Shown here piece by piece: positions 23,706-37,058 of a stretch of DNA of 64,000 bases. The position numbers and the translations under genes were made by a program. The notes beneath the pieces were generated by a model that did no database searches, was not told where the DNA came from, and saw nothing but the letters and a program-made list of their open reading frames with translations. Position 1 is the stretch's first letter, and each line of letters starts with the position of its first letter. Source of the stretch: Melieria omissa (Eukaryota; Arthropoda; Insecta; Diptera; Ulidiidae); the NCBI GenBank assembly GCA_963971225.1, contig CAXARI010000032.1:1158621-1222620 (forward strand), given 5' to 3'.

Positions 23706-26700
23706 GGGTCAATCTTCTCGCTATCTCAAATAATGCAGGAGAATTTCGTTGTGGAAAAGTGATATCGACCACATGATACATCTATATCAGGGGTGCCCAA
23801 AGTCTTCTTATGGAAAAGCAAAAACCAATACATTTAAAGTTGCCCAAAAAAATGCAAACAAATTATTTAATTAATTGAATTAGTTGAAAGGACATTGTGC
23901 ATTTCGCTTGACCCTTAAAATTATAAGTGAAAAAAATATAATGTTCCCATTTGTCATTGCCGAAAGGCCAACCAATCGCCAAAACAAAAACTACAACAAC
24001 AAAAGCATCTAATTTTTTTTCATACATAGAATTTCTTGAGGAAACAAAACAAAAATCCGCGCAGCCCCCACACGTGTTGCTTCGTTGCTGTCACAACAAC
24101 GACTGATTAAAAGAATGCACCTCTGATCTATATAACCAATCAAATGCTTGTGGAACCTAAGTACGCACAATCACTTTAATCAAAATGGCGTCAAAATTAA
24201 GCCAGAGTGACCACCTTTCAATAATTTGGTAAATAAAAAAATATCCCACCGGCAGCATGATCGAAATTATGGCTGTTAAATCTCGACCCGTTAACGGATT
24301 TTAATAATATTATGCCTTATTATTTAGCTAGACTCGTATGCTTTCTATAATGGTATCAATCATCCTTCTATACCCCAAGGTTCGAAAGCAAATCGATTTG
24401 GAACGGTGACTTTGAAAAAATTGCTACTTGGGTGCAACCACTAAAATGCTTGTCAACACCAAATGCATAAGTGCATATTAATAATTGACCCCTTAAAATT
24501 TAGCCAGAGTCTTATGCTTTCTATATTGGTCCCTAACTTTTCATTATCCTTCAGGAATAATGAGCATATCGATGCGCAAGGATAACATTGAAAAACTGCC
24601 TATTACAAAATACACACTCACCACTAAAGTGCTTATAGATTCCAAACGGTATGGGTTACGTTAATAAAAAACCCCTTAAAATGTAGCTAGAGATTGCAGC
24701 TTTATCAAATTAAATCAATAATTTGATTACTATTAGGCAATCATGAACAGATCGATGCGCAAGAGTGACATTAAATGGCTGCCTACTGCAAAATCGATAA
24801 AATGCTTGTAAAATATGATGATTCTAGGTTTATAGAAAAAATAATAACCTTAAAACCTAGCTGGAGTTTTGAGCTTTCATAAATGGAGTCAATCTTCTCG
24901 CTATCTCAGATAATGCAGGAGAATTTCGTTGTGGAAAAGTGATATCGACCACATGATACATCTATATCAGGGGTGCCCAAAATCTTCTTATGGAAAAGCA
25001 AAATCCAATACATGTAAAGTTGCCCAAAAAAAATGCAAACAAATTATTTAATTAATTAGTTGAAAGCACATTGTGCATTTCGCTTGACCCTTAAAATTAT
25101 AAGTGAAAAAAATATAATGTTCCCATTTGTCATTGCCGAAAGGCCAACCAATCGCCAACACAAAAAAGCATACACACAAAAACTACAACAACAAAAGCAT
25201 CTAATTTGTTTTCATACATACAATCTCTTGAGGCAACAAAACAAAAATCCGCGCAGCCCCCACACGTGTTGCTTCGTTGCTGTCACAACAACGACTGATT
25301 GAAACAATGCACCTCTGATCTATATAACCAATCAATCACTTTAATCAAAATGGCGTCAAAATTAAGCCAGAGTGACCACCTTTCACCAATTTGGTAAATA
25401 AAAAAAATATCCCACAGGCAGCATGATCGAAATTATGGCTGTTAAATCTCGACCCGTTAACGGATTTTAATAATATTATGCCTTATTATTTAGCTAGACT
25501 CGTATGCTTTCTATAATGGTATCAATCATCCTTCTATACCCCAAGGTTCGAAAGCAAATCGATTTGGAACGGTGACTTTGAAAAAATTGCTACTTGGGTG
25601 CAACCACTAAAATGCTTGTCAACACCAAATGCATAAGTGCATATTAATAATTGACCCCTTAAAATTTAGCCAGAGTCTTATGCTTTCTATATTGGTCCCT
25701 AACTTTTCATTATCCTTCAGGAATAATGAGCATATCGATGCGCAAGGATAACATTGAAAAACTGCCTATTACAAAATACACACTCACCACTAAAGTGCTT
25801 ATAGATTCCAAACGGTATGGGTTACATTAATAAAAAACCCCTTAAAATGTAGCTAGAGATTGCAGCTTTATCAAATTAAATCAATAATTTCATTACTAAT
25901 CGGCAATCATGAACAATTCGATGCGCAAAACTGACATTAAATGGCTGCCTACTGCAAAATCGATTGGAAAAGTGATATCGACCACATGATACATCTATAT
26001 CAGGGGTGCCCAAAGTCTTCTTATGGAAAAGCAAAAACCAATACATTTAAAGTTGCCCAAAAAAATGCAAACAAATTAAATAATAATAAATAATTAAATA
26101 ATTAATTGAATTAGTTGAAAGCACATTGTGCATTTCGCTTGACCCTTAAAATTATAAGTGAAAAAAATATAATGTTCCCATTTGTCATTGCCGAAAGGCC
26201 AACCAATCGCCAAAACAAAAACTACAACAACAAAAGCATCTAATTTTTTTTCATACATAGAATTTCTTGAGGAAACAAAACAAAAATCCGCGCAGCCCCC
26301 ACACGTGTTGCTTCGTTGCTGTCACAACAACGACTGATTGAAAGAATGCACCTCTGATCTATATAACCAATCAAATGCTTGTGGAACCTAAGTACGCACA
26401 ATCACTTTAATCAAAATGGCGTCAAAATTAAGCCAGAGTGACCACCTTTCAATAATTTGGTAAATAAAAAAATATCCCACCGGCAGCATGATCGAAATTA
26501 TGGCTGTTAAATCTCGACCCGTTAACGGATTTTAATAATATTATGCCTTATTATTTAGCTAGACTCGTATGCTTTCTATAATGGTATCAATCATCCTTCT
26601 ATACCCCAAGGTTCGAAAGCAAATCGATTTGGAACGGTGACTTTGAAAAAATTGCTACTTGGGTGCAACCACTAAAATGCTTGTCAACACCAAATGCATA

Positions 26701-29497
26701 AGTGCATATTAATAATTGACCCCTTAAAATTTAGCCAGAGTCTTATGCTTTCTATATTGGTCCCTAACTTTTCATTATCCTTCAGGAATAATGAGCATAT
26801 CGATGCGCAAGGATAACATTGAAAAACTGCCTATTACAAAATACACACTCACCACTAAAGTGCTTATAGATTCCAAACGGTATGGGTTACGTTAATAAAA
26901 AACCCCTTAAAATGTAGCTAGAGATTGCAACTTTATCAAATTAAATCAATAATTTGATTACTATTAGGCAATCATGAACAGATCGATGCGCAAGAGTGAC
27001 ATTAAATGGCTGCCTACTGCAAAATCGATAAAATGCTTGTAAAATATGATGATTCTAGGTTTATAGAAAAAATAATAACCTTAAAACCTAGCTGGAGTTT
27101 TGAGCTTTCATAAATGGGGTCAATCTTCTCGCTATCTCAAATAATGCAGGAGAATTTCGTTGTGGAAAAGTGATATCGACCACATGATACATCTATATCA
27201 GGGGTGCCCAAAGTCTTCTTATGGAAAAGCAAAAACCAATACATTTAAACTTGCCCAAAAAAATGCAAACAAATTAAATAATAATAAATAATTAAATAAT
27301 TAATTGAATTAGTTGAAAGCACATTGTGCATTTCGCTTGACCCTTAAAATTATAAGTGAAAAAAATATAAGGTCCCCTTTTGTCATTGCCGAAAGGCCAA
27401 CCAATCGCCAAAACAAAAACTACAACAACAAAAGCATCTAATTTTTTTTCATACATAGAATTTCTTGAGGAAACAAAACAAAAATCCGCGCAGCCCCCAC
27501 ACGTGTTGCTTCGTTGCTGTCACAACAACGACTGATTGAAAGAATGCACCTCTGATCTATATAACCAATCAAATGCTTGTGGAACCTAAGTACGCACAAT
27601 CACTTTAATCAAAATGGCGTCAAAATTAAGCCAGAGTGACCACCTTTCACCAATTTGGTAAATAAAAAAAATATCCCACCGGCAGCATGATCGAAATTAT
27701 GGCTGTTAAATCTCGACCCGTTAACGGATTTTAATAATATTATGCCTTATTATTTAGCTACACTCGTATGCTTTCTATAATGGTATCAATCATCCTTCTA
27801 TACCCCAAGGTTCGAAAGCAAATCGATTTGGAACAGTGACTTTGAAAAAATTGCTACTTGGGTGCAACCACTAAAATGCTTGTCAACACCAAATGCATAA
27901 GTGCATATTAATAATTGACCCCTTAAAATTTAGCCAGAGTCTTATGCTTTCTATATTGGTCCCTAACTTTTCATTATCCTTCAGGAATAATGAGCATATC
28001 GATGCGCAAGGATAACATTGAAAAACTGCCTATTACAAAATACACACTCACCACTAAAGTGCTTATAGATTCCAAACGGTATGGGTTACGTTAATAAAAA
28101 ACCCCTTAAAATGTAGCTAGAGATTGCAACTTTATCAAATTAAATCAATAATTTGATTACTATTAGGCAATCATGAACAGATCGATGCGCAAGAGTGACA
28201 TTAAATGGCTGCCTACTGCAAAATCGATAAAATGCTTGTAAAATATGATGATTCTAGGTTTATAGAAAAAATAATAACCTTAAAACCTAGCTGGAGTTTT
28301 GAGCTTTCATAAATGGGGTCAATCTTCTCGCTATCTCAAATAATGCAGGAGAATTTCGTTGTGGAAAAGTGATATCGACCACATGATACATCTATATCAG
28401 GGGTGCCCAAAGTCTTCTTATGGAAAAGCAAAAACCAATACATTTAAAGTTGCCCAAAAAAATGCAAACAAATTATTTAATTAATTGAATTAGTTGAAAG
28501 GACATTGTGCATTTCGCTTGACCCTTAAAATTATAAGTGAAAAAAAATATAATGTTCCCATTTGTCATTGCCGAAAGGCCAACCAATCGCCAAAACAAAA
28601 ACTACAACAACAAAAGCATCTAATTTTTTTTCATACATAGAATTTCTTGAGGAAACAAAACAAAAATCCGCGCAGCCCCCACACGTGTTGCTTCGTTGCT
28701 GTCACAACAACGACTGATTGAAAGAATGCACCTCTGATCTATATAACCAATCAAATGCTTGAGGAACCTAAGTACGCACAATCACTTTAATCAAAATGGC
28801 GTCAAAATTAAGCCAGAGTGACCACCTTTCACCAATTTGGTAAATAAAAAAAATATCCCACCGGCAGCATGATCGAAATTATGGCTGTTAAATCTCGACC
28901 CGTTAACGGATTTTAATATTATTATGCCTTATTATTTAGCTAGACTCGTATGCTTTCTATAATGGTATCAATCATCCTTCTATACCCCAAGGTTCGAAAG
29001 CAAATCGATTTGGAACGGTGACTTTGAAAAAATTGCTACTTGGGTGCAACCACTAAAATGCTTGTCAACACCAAATGCATAAGTGCATATTAATAATTGA
29101 CCCCTTAAAATTTAGCCAGAGTCTTATGCTTTCTATATTGGTCCCTAACTTTTCATTATCCTTCAGGAATAATGAGCATATCGATGCGCAAGGATAACAT
29201 TGAAAAACTGCCTATTACAAAATACACACTCACCACTAAAGTGCTTATAGATTCCAAACGGTATGGGTTACGTTAATAAAAAACCCCTTAAAATGTAGCT
29301 AGAGATTGCAGCTTTATTAAATTAAATCAATAATTTGATTACTATTAGGCAATCATGAACAGATCGATGCGCAAGAGTGACATTAAATGGCTGCCTACTG
29401 CAAAATCGATAAAATGCTTGTAAAATATGATGATTCTAGGTTTATAGAAAAAATAATAACCTTAAAACCTAGCTGGAGTTTTGAGCTTTCATAAATG
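23706..29497 (+). repeat. Units 21-25: first copy of the 5,792-bp period block
   Basis: Units 21, 22 and the shortened 23 (23706-27116, 3,411 bp) correspond base for base in length to units 26-28 (29498-32908). Units 24 and 25 lie between them. Units 23 and 24 share GATTGCAACTTT in monomer D. Unit 24 has ATAAGGTCCCC like unit 18, so the order 18-19-20 and 24-25-(26-27) suggests an older, larger repeat. Unit 25 carries CTTGAGGAACC near 28759, a marker also seen in units 33, 36 and 40. Confidence 0.88.
24886..27116 (+). repeat. Units 22-23 with 133-bp junction deletion at ~25964
   Basis: Monomer D of unit 22 reads through CAAAATCGAT and then joins TGGAAAAGTGATATCG, which normally lies about 46 bases into the next unit. 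About 133 bp are missing: the first part of monomer E including the unit start. The MITE of unit 23 begins at 26001 with its normal left target repeat. Unit 22 is of the divergent type (CATTACTAATCGGC, AACAATTCGATGCGCAAAAC). Confidence 0.88.
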
Positions 29498-32400
29498 GGG
29501 TCAATCTTCTCGCTATCTCAAATAATGCAGGAGAATTTCGTTGTGGAAAAGTGATATCGACCACATGATACATCTATATCAGGGGTGCCCAAAGTCTTCT
29601 TATGGAAAAGCAAAAACCAATACATTTAAAGTTGCCCAAAAAAATGCAAACAAATTATTTAATTAATTGAATTAGTTGAAAGGACATTGTGCATTTCGCT
29701 TGACCCTTAAAATTATAAGTGAAAAAAATATAATGTTCCCATTTGTCATTGCCGAAAGGCCAACCAATCGCCAAAACAAAAACTACAACAACAAAAGCAT
29801 CTAATTTTTTTTCATACATAGAATTTCTTGAGGAAACAAAACAAAAATCCGCGCAGCCCCCACACGTGTTGCTTCGTTGCTGTCACAACAACGACTGATT
29901 AAAAGAATGCACCTCTGATCTATATAACCAATCAAATGCTTGTGGAACCTAAGTACGCACAATCACTTTAATCAAAATGGCGTCAAAATTAAGCCAGAGT
30001 GACCACCTTTCAATAATTTGGTAAATAAAAAAATATCCCACCGGCAGCATGATCGAAATTATGGCTGTTAAATCTCGACCCGTTAACGGATTTTAATAAT
30101 ATTATGCCTTATTATTTAGCTAGACTCGTATGCTTTCTATAATGGTATCAATCATCCTTCTATACCCCAAGGTTCGAAAGCAAATCGATTTGGAACGGTG
30201 ACTTTGAAAAAATTGCTACTTGGGTGCAACCACTAAAATGCTTGTCAACACCAAATGCATAAGTGCATATTAATAATTGACCCCTTAAAATTTAGCCAGA
30301 GTCTTATGCTTTCTATATTGGTCCCTAACTTTTCATTATCCTTCAGGAATAATGAGCATATCGATGCGCAAGGATAACATTGAAAAACTGCCTATTACAA
30401 AATACACACTCACCACTAAAGTGCTTATAGATTCCAAACGGTATGGGTTACGTTAATAAAAAACCCCTTAAAATGTAGCTAGAGATTGCAGCTTTATCAA
30501 ATTAAATCAATAATTTGATTACTATTAGGCAATCATGAACAGATCGATGCGCAAGAGTGACATTAAATGGCTGCCTACTGCAAAATCGATAAAATGCTTG
30601 TAAAATATGATGATTCTAGGTTTATAGAAAAAATAATAACCTTAAAACCTAGCTGGAGTTTTGAGCTTTCATAAATGGAGTCAATCTTCTCGCTATCTCA
30701 GATAATGCAGGAGAATTTCGTTGTGGAAAAGTGATATCGACCACATGATACATCTATATCAGGGGTGCCCAAAATCTTCTTATGGAAAAGCAAAATCCAA
30801 TACATGTAAAGTTGCCCAAAAAAAATGCAAACAAATTATTTAATTAATTAGTTGAAAGCACATTGTGCATTTCGCTTGACCCTTAAAATTATAAGTGAAA
30901 AAAATATAATGTTCCCATTTGTCATTGCCGAAAGGCCAACCAATCGCCAACACAAAAAAGCATACACACAAAAACTACAACAACAAAAGCATCTAATTTG
31001 TTTTCATACATACAATCTCTTGAGGCAACAAAACAAAAATCCGCGCAGCCCCCACACGTGTTGCTTCGTTGCTGTCACAACAACGACTGATTGAAACAAT
31101 GCACCTCTGATCTATATAACCAATCAATCACTTTAATCAAAATGGCGTCAAAATTAAGCCAGAGTGACCACCTTTCACCAATTTGGTAAATAAAAAAAAT
31201 ATCCCACAGGCAGCATGATCGAAATTATGGCTGTTAAATCTCGACCCGTTAACGGATTTTAATAATATTATGCCTTATTATTTAGCTAGACTCGTATGCT
31301 TTCTATAATGGTATCAATCATCCTTCTATACCCCAAGGTTCGAAAGCAAATCGATTTGGAACGGTGACTTTGAAAAAATTGCTACTTGGGTGCAACCACT
31401 AAAATGCTTGTCAACACCAAATGCATAAGTGCATATTAATAATTGACCCCTTAAAATTTAGCCAGAGTCTTATGCTTTCTATATTGGTCCCTAACTTTTC
31501 ATTATCCTTCAGGAATAATGAGCATATCGATGCGCAAGGATAACATTGAAAAACTGCCTATTACAAAATACACACTCACCACTAAAGTGCTTATAGATTC
31601 CAAACGGTATGGGTTACATTAATAAAAAACCCCTTAAAATGTAGCTAGAGATTGCAGATTTATCAAATTAAATCAATAATTTCATTACTAATCGGCAATC
31701 ATGAACAATTCGATGCGCAAAACTGACATTAAATGGCTGCCTACTGCAAAATCGATTGGAAAAGTGATATCGACCACATGATACATCTATATCAGGGGTG
31801 CCCAAAGTCTTCTTATGGAAAAGCAAAAACCAATACATTTAAAGTTGCCCAAAAAAATGCAAACAAATTAAATAATAATAAATAATTAAATAATTAATTG
31901 AATTAGTTGAAAGCACATTGTGCATTTCGCTTGACCCTTAAAATTATAAGTGAAAAAAATATAATGTTCCCATTTGTCATTGCCGAAAGGCCAACCAATC
32001 GCCAAAACAAAAACTACAACAACAAAAGCATCTAATTTTTTTTCATACATAGAATTTCTTGAGGAAACAAAACAAAAATCCGCGCAGCCCCCACACGTGT
32101 TGCTTCGTTGCTGTCACAACAACGACTGATTGAAAGAATGCACCTCTGATCTATATAACCAATCAAATGCTTGTGGAACCTAAGTACGCACAATCACTTT
32201 AATCAAAATGGCGTCAAAATTAAGCCAGAGTGACCACCTTTCAATAATTTGGTAAATAAAAAAATATCCCACCGGCAGCATGATCGAAATTATGGCTGTT
32301 AAATCTCGACCCGTTAACGGATTTTAATAATATTATGCCTTATTATTTAGCTAGACTCGTATGCTTTCTATAATGGTATCAATCATCCTTCTATACCCCA

Positions 32401-32908
32401 AGGTTCGAAAGCAAATCGATTTGGAACGGTGACTTTGAAAAAATTGCTACTTGGGTGCAACCACTAAAATGCTTGTCAACACCAAATGCATAAGTGCATA
32501 TTAATAATTGACCCCTTAAAATTTAGCCAGAGTCTTATGCTTTCTATATTGGTCCCTAACTTTTCATTATCCTTCAGGAATAATGAGCATATCGATGCGC
32601 AAGGATAACATTGAAAAACTGCCTATTACAAAATACACACTCACCACTAAAGTGCTTATAGATTCCAAACGGTATGGGTTACGTTAATAAAAAACCCCTT
32701 AAAATGTAGCTAGAGATTGCAACTTTATCAAATTAAATCAATAATTTGATTACTATTAGGCAATCATGAACAGATCGATGCGCAAGAGTGACATTAAATG
32801 GCTGCCTACTGCAAAATCGATAAAATGCTTGTAAAATATGATGATTCTAGGTTTATAGAAAAAATAATAACCTTAAAACCTAGCTGGAGTTTTCAGCTTT
32901 CATAAATG
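29498..32908 (+). repeat. Units 26-28: second copy of the 5,792-bp period block
   Basis: These repeat units 21-23, including the divergent unit 27 (30678), the same 133-bp deletion junction at 31755-31757, and the long-tract unit 28. The only differences noticed are scattered single bases, such as GCAGATTTATC at about 31655 instead of GCAGCTTTATC. Unit 28 ends TTTTCAGC, a marker also at the ends of units 32, 35, 39, 42, 50 and 51. Confidence 0.88.
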
Positions 32909-33196
32909 GGGTCAATCTTCTCGCTATCTCAAATAATGCAGGAGAATTTCGTTGTGGAAAAGTGATATCGACCACATGATACATCTATATCAGGGGTGCC
33001 CAAAGTCTTCTTATGGAAAAGCAAAAACCAATACATTTAAAGTTGCCCAAAAAAATGCAAACAAATTATTTAATTAATTGAATTAATTGAAAGCACATTG
33101 TGCATTTCGCTTGACCCTTAAAATTATAAGTGAAAAAAATATAATGTTCCCATTTGTCATTGCCGAAAGGCCAACCAATCGCCAAAACAAAAACTA

Positions 33197-33937
33197 TCAG
33201 GTGTACAACTTTGCTTCCGCCGTTTTCCGATAGGTGGCTGTACCGGCTGAGGCTGGTTGAAATACATAGATGGTAATGCCTTTAAAGTGAGTGTGGACAG
33301 TACCTAACGAATTGTCATTGCCGTTTCAGTGACAGTTGTTCTTGTTTTCGTATTATTCACGCTCGAAAATGTCCGTTTATGTGCCCAATTCTCGCCATTT
33401 GCGGGAAGTTTTACTTTTCTGTTACAATTCGAAAAAAAATGCAGCTGAAGCGCATCGAATGCTCTCAGAAACTTACGGTGATGCTGCTCTGAGTGAAAGA
33501 ACGTGTCGGGAGTGGTTTCAACGTTTTAAAAATGGAGGAGCGACATGACCAAGTCATCCTCCAACACGACAATGCTCGGCCTCACGTCGCAAAAGTGGTC
33601 AAAAAGTACCTGGAAACGCTGAAATGGGAAGTCTTGCCCCACCCGCCGTATTCCCCAGATGTCGCCCCTTCTGACTTCCACCTATTCCGTTCGATGGCAC
33701 ACGGCCTGGCAGATCAACATTTTCAATCCTTCGAAGAATTGGAAAAATGGATTGCTTCATGGATAGCGTCAAAATAGGACTCCTTTTTGCGAGCCGGGAT
33801 CCGAAAATTGCCGGAAAGATGGGAGAAAGTTGTCGCTAGCGACGGACAATACTTTGAATAATACATCTGTAAGCACTTTTTCGCAATAAAGCTTTTAATT
33901 TTGGAAAAAAACGGCGGAAGCAAAGTTGTACACCTGA
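33197..33937 (+). mobile_element. mariner copy 1, internally deleted, 741 bp
   Basis: The element is flanked by TA at 33195-33196 and 33938-33939. The inverted ends, 33197-33226 and 33908-33937, are perfect 30-bp mirror images starting TCAGGTGTACAAC. A TA target duplication and ends of about 30 bp starting with CAGGTGTACA are typical of mariner. Autonomous mariners are about 1.3 kb; this one is missing about 0.5 kb from its middle. It sits inside the hAT-like MITE (32991-34071 including mariner), which in turn lies inside monomer E. AATAAA at 33885-33890, after the transposase stop, may be the poly-A signal. It is non-autonomous, but its ends look suitable for mobilisation by a related transposase. 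Confidence 0.96.
33369..33861 (+). pseudogene. mariner transposase remnant, copy 1
   Basis: The likely start is ATG at 33369 (MSVYVPNSRHLREV), preferred over the upstream ATG at 33336 because mariner proteins begin at this point. The first 55 or so residues are the N-terminal helix-turn-helix (AAEAHRMLSETYG, ERTCREWFQRFKNG). After KNG the sequence jumps to the C-terminal part at about 33541 (RHDQVILQHDNARPH) in another frame, so the first frame stops at 33546-33548. The C-terminal part keeps the second and third catalytic aspartates (HDN and APSD), with 34 residues between them, hence DD34D. The first aspartate and about 175 residues are gone. A further TAG at 33775-33777 interrupts the C-terminal part where copy 2 has GAG. 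Not functional. The closest family by motif is the Mos1-like mariners. Confidence 0.93.
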
Positions 33938-36317
33938 TACAACAACAAAAGCATCTAATTTTTTTTCATACATAGAATTTCTTGAGGAAACAAAACAAAA
34001 ATCCGCGCAGCCCCCACACGTGTTGCTTCGTTGCTGTCACAACAACGACTGATTGAAAGAATGCACCTCTGATCTATATAACCAATCAAATGCTTGTGGA
34101 ACCTAAGTACGCACAATCACTTTAATCAAAATGGCGTCAAAATTATGCCAGAGTGACCACCTTTCAATAATTTGGTAAATAAAAAAATATCCCACCGGCA
34201 GCATGATCGAAATTATGGCTGTTAAATCTCGACCCTTTAACGGATTTTAATAATATTATGCCTTATTATTTAGCTAGACTCGTATGCTTTCTATAATGGT
34301 ATCAATCATCCTTCTATACCCCAAGGTTCGAAAGCAAATCGATTTGGAACGGTGACTTTGAAAAAATTGCTACTTGGGTGCAACCACTAAAATGCTTGTC
34401 AACACCAAATGCATAAGTGCATATTAATAATTGACCCCTTAAAATTTAGCCAGAGTCTTATGCTTTCTATATTGGTCCCTAACTTTTCATTATCCTTCAG
34501 GAATAATGAGCATATCGATGCGCAAGGATAACATTGAAAAACTGCCTATTACAAAATACACACTCACCACTAAAGTGCTTATAGATTCCAAACGGTATGG
34601 GTTACGTTAATAAAAAACCCCTTAAAATGTAGCTAGAGATTGCAGCTTTATCAAATTAAATCAATAATTTGATTACTATTAGGCAATCATGAACAGATCG
34701 ATGCGCAAGAGTGACATTAAATGGCTGCCTACTGCAAAATCGATAAAATGCTTGTAAAATATGATGATTCTAGGTTTATAGAAAAAATAATAACCTTAAA
34801 ACCTAGCTGGAGTTTTGAGCTTTCATAAATGGGGTCAATCTTCTCGCTATCTCAAATAATGCAGGAGAATTTCGTTGTGGAAAAGTGATATCGACCACAT
34901 GATACATCTATATCAGGGGTGCCCAAAGTCTTCTTATGGAAAAGCAAAAACCAATACATTTAAAGTTGCCCAAAAAAATGCAAACAAATTAAATAATAAT
35001 AAATAATTAAATAATTAATTGAATTAGTTGAAAGCACATTGTGCATTTCGCTTGACCCTTAAAATTATAAGTGAAAAAAATATAATGTTCCCATTTGTCA
35101 TTGCCGAAAGGCCAACCAATCGCCAAAACAAAAACTACAACAACAAAAGCATCTAATTTTTTTTCATACATAGAATTTCTTGAGGAAACAAAACAAAAAT
35201 CCGCGCAGCCCCCACACGTGTTGCTTCGTTGCTGTCACAACAACGACTGATTGAAAGAATGCACCTCTGATCTATATAACCAATCAAATGCTTGTGGAAC
35301 CTAAGTACGCACAATCACTTTAATCAAAATGGCGTCAAAATTAAGCCAGAGTGACCACCTTTCAATAATTTGGTAAATAAAAAAATATCCCACCGGCAGC
35401 ATGATCGAAATTATGGCTGTTAAATCTCGACCCGTTAACGGATTTTAATAATATTATGCCTTATTATTTAGCTAGACTCGTATGCTTTCTATAATGGTAT
35501 CAATCATCCTTCTATACCCCAAGGTTCGAAAGCAAATCGATTTGGAACGGTGACTTTGAAAAAATTGCTACTTGGGTGCAACCACTAAAATGCTTGTCAA
35601 CACCAAATGCATAAGTGCATATTAATAATTGACCCCTTAAAATTTAGCCAGAGTCTTATGCTTTCTATATTGGTCCCTAACTTTTCATTATCCTTCAGGA
35701 ATAATGAGCATATCGATGCGCAAGGATAACATTGAAAAACTGCCTATTACAAAATACACACTCACCACTAAAGTGCTTATAGATTCCAAACGGTATGGGT
35801 TACGTTAATAAAAAACCCCTTAAAATGTAGCTAGAGATTGCAACTTTATCAAATTAAATCAATAATTTGATTACTATTAGGCAATCATGAACAGATCGAT
35901 GCGCAAGAGTGACATTAAATGGCTGCCTACTGCAAAATCGATAAAATGCTTGTAAAATATGATGATTCTAGGTTTATAGAAAAAATAATAACCTTAAAAC
36001 CTAGCTGGAGTTTTGAGCTTTCATAAATGGGGTCAATCTTCTCGCTATCTCAAATAATGCAGGAGAATTTCGTTGTGGAAAAGTGATATCGACCACATGA
36101 TACATCTATATCAGGGGTGCCCAAAGTCTTCTTATGGAAAAGCAAAAACCAATACATTTAAAGTTGCCCAAAAAAATGCAAACAAATTATTTAATTAATT
36201 GAATTAATTGAAAGCACATTGTGCATTTCGCTTGACCCTTAAAATTATAAGTGAAAAAAATATAATGTTCCCATTTGTCATTGCCGAAAGGCCAACCAAT
36301 CGCCAAAACAAAAACTA

Positions 36318-37058
36318 TCAGGTGTACAACTTTGCTTCCGCCGTTTTCCGATAGGTGGCTGTACCGGCTGAGGCTGGTTGAAATACATAGATGGTAATGC
36401 CTTTAAAGTGAGTGTGGACAGTGCCTAACGAATTGTCATTGCCGTTTCAGTGACAGTTGTTCTTGTTTTCGTATTATTCACGCTCGAAAATGTCCGTTTA
36501 TGTGCCCAATTCTCGCCATTTGCGGGAAGTTTTACTTTTCTGTTACAATTCGAAAAAAAATGCAGCTGAAGCGCATCGAATGCTCTCAGAAACTTACGGT
36601 GATGCTGCTCTGAGTGAAAGAACGTGTCGGGAGTGGTTTCAACGTTTTAAAAATGGAGGAGCGACATGACCAAGTCATCCTCCAACACGACAATGCTCGG
36701 CCTCACGTCGCAAAAGTGGTCAAAAAGTACCTGGAAACGCTGAAATGGGAAGTCTTGCCCCACCCGCCGTATTCCCCAGATGTCGCCCCTTCTGACTTCC
36801 ACCTATTCCGTTCGATGGCACACGGCCTGGCAGATCAACATTTTCAATCCTTCGAAGAATTGGAAAAATGGATTGCTTCATGGATAGCGTCAAAAGAGGA
36901 CTCCTTTTTTCGAGCCGGGATCCGAAAATTGCCGGAAAGATGGGAGAAAGTTGTCGCTAGCGACGGACAATACTTTGAATAATACATCTGTAAGCACTTT
37001 TTCGCAATAAAGCTTTTAATTTTGGAAAAAAACGGCGGAAGCAAAGTTGTACACCTGA
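36318..37058 (+). mobile_element. mariner copy 2, internally deleted, 741 bp
   Basis: TA lies at 36316-36317 and 37059-37060. The same 30-bp inverted ends, length and host position as copy 1 are present, shifted by 3,121 bp. It is the cleanest of the five copies: no extra stop in the C-terminal part, and GAGGACTCC where copy 1 has TAGGACTCC. The right flank has one private change (TTCATTCATAG instead of TTCATACATAG) at about 37087-37097. Confidence 0.96.
36490..36982 (+). pseudogene. mariner transposase remnant, copy 2 (least decayed)
   Basis: The N-terminal part is 36490-36669 (59 codons, then TGA). The C-terminal part is 36662-36982, in a second frame, ending GQYFE and then TAA. The C-terminal part keeps HDNARPH, the WEVLPHPPYSPD block, APSDFHLF and LPERWEKVVASDG, all typical of mariner. 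The two parts are joined at a deletion near 36657-36662 that removes the first catalytic aspartate, the second helix-turn-helix and the linker. The join is out of frame, so at most a 59-residue single helix-turn-helix peptide could be made. Confidence 0.93.

Noticed and set aside
33723..33923. Minus-strand 66-codon frame in full mariner copies
   Set aside because: It is the reverse strand of the transposase C-terminal part and the right inverted end, whose plus-strand reading clearly matches mariner.
33197..33937. DD41D (rosa-like) mariner assignment
   Set aside because: Counting residues between HDN and APSD gives 34, so the remnant is DD34D.
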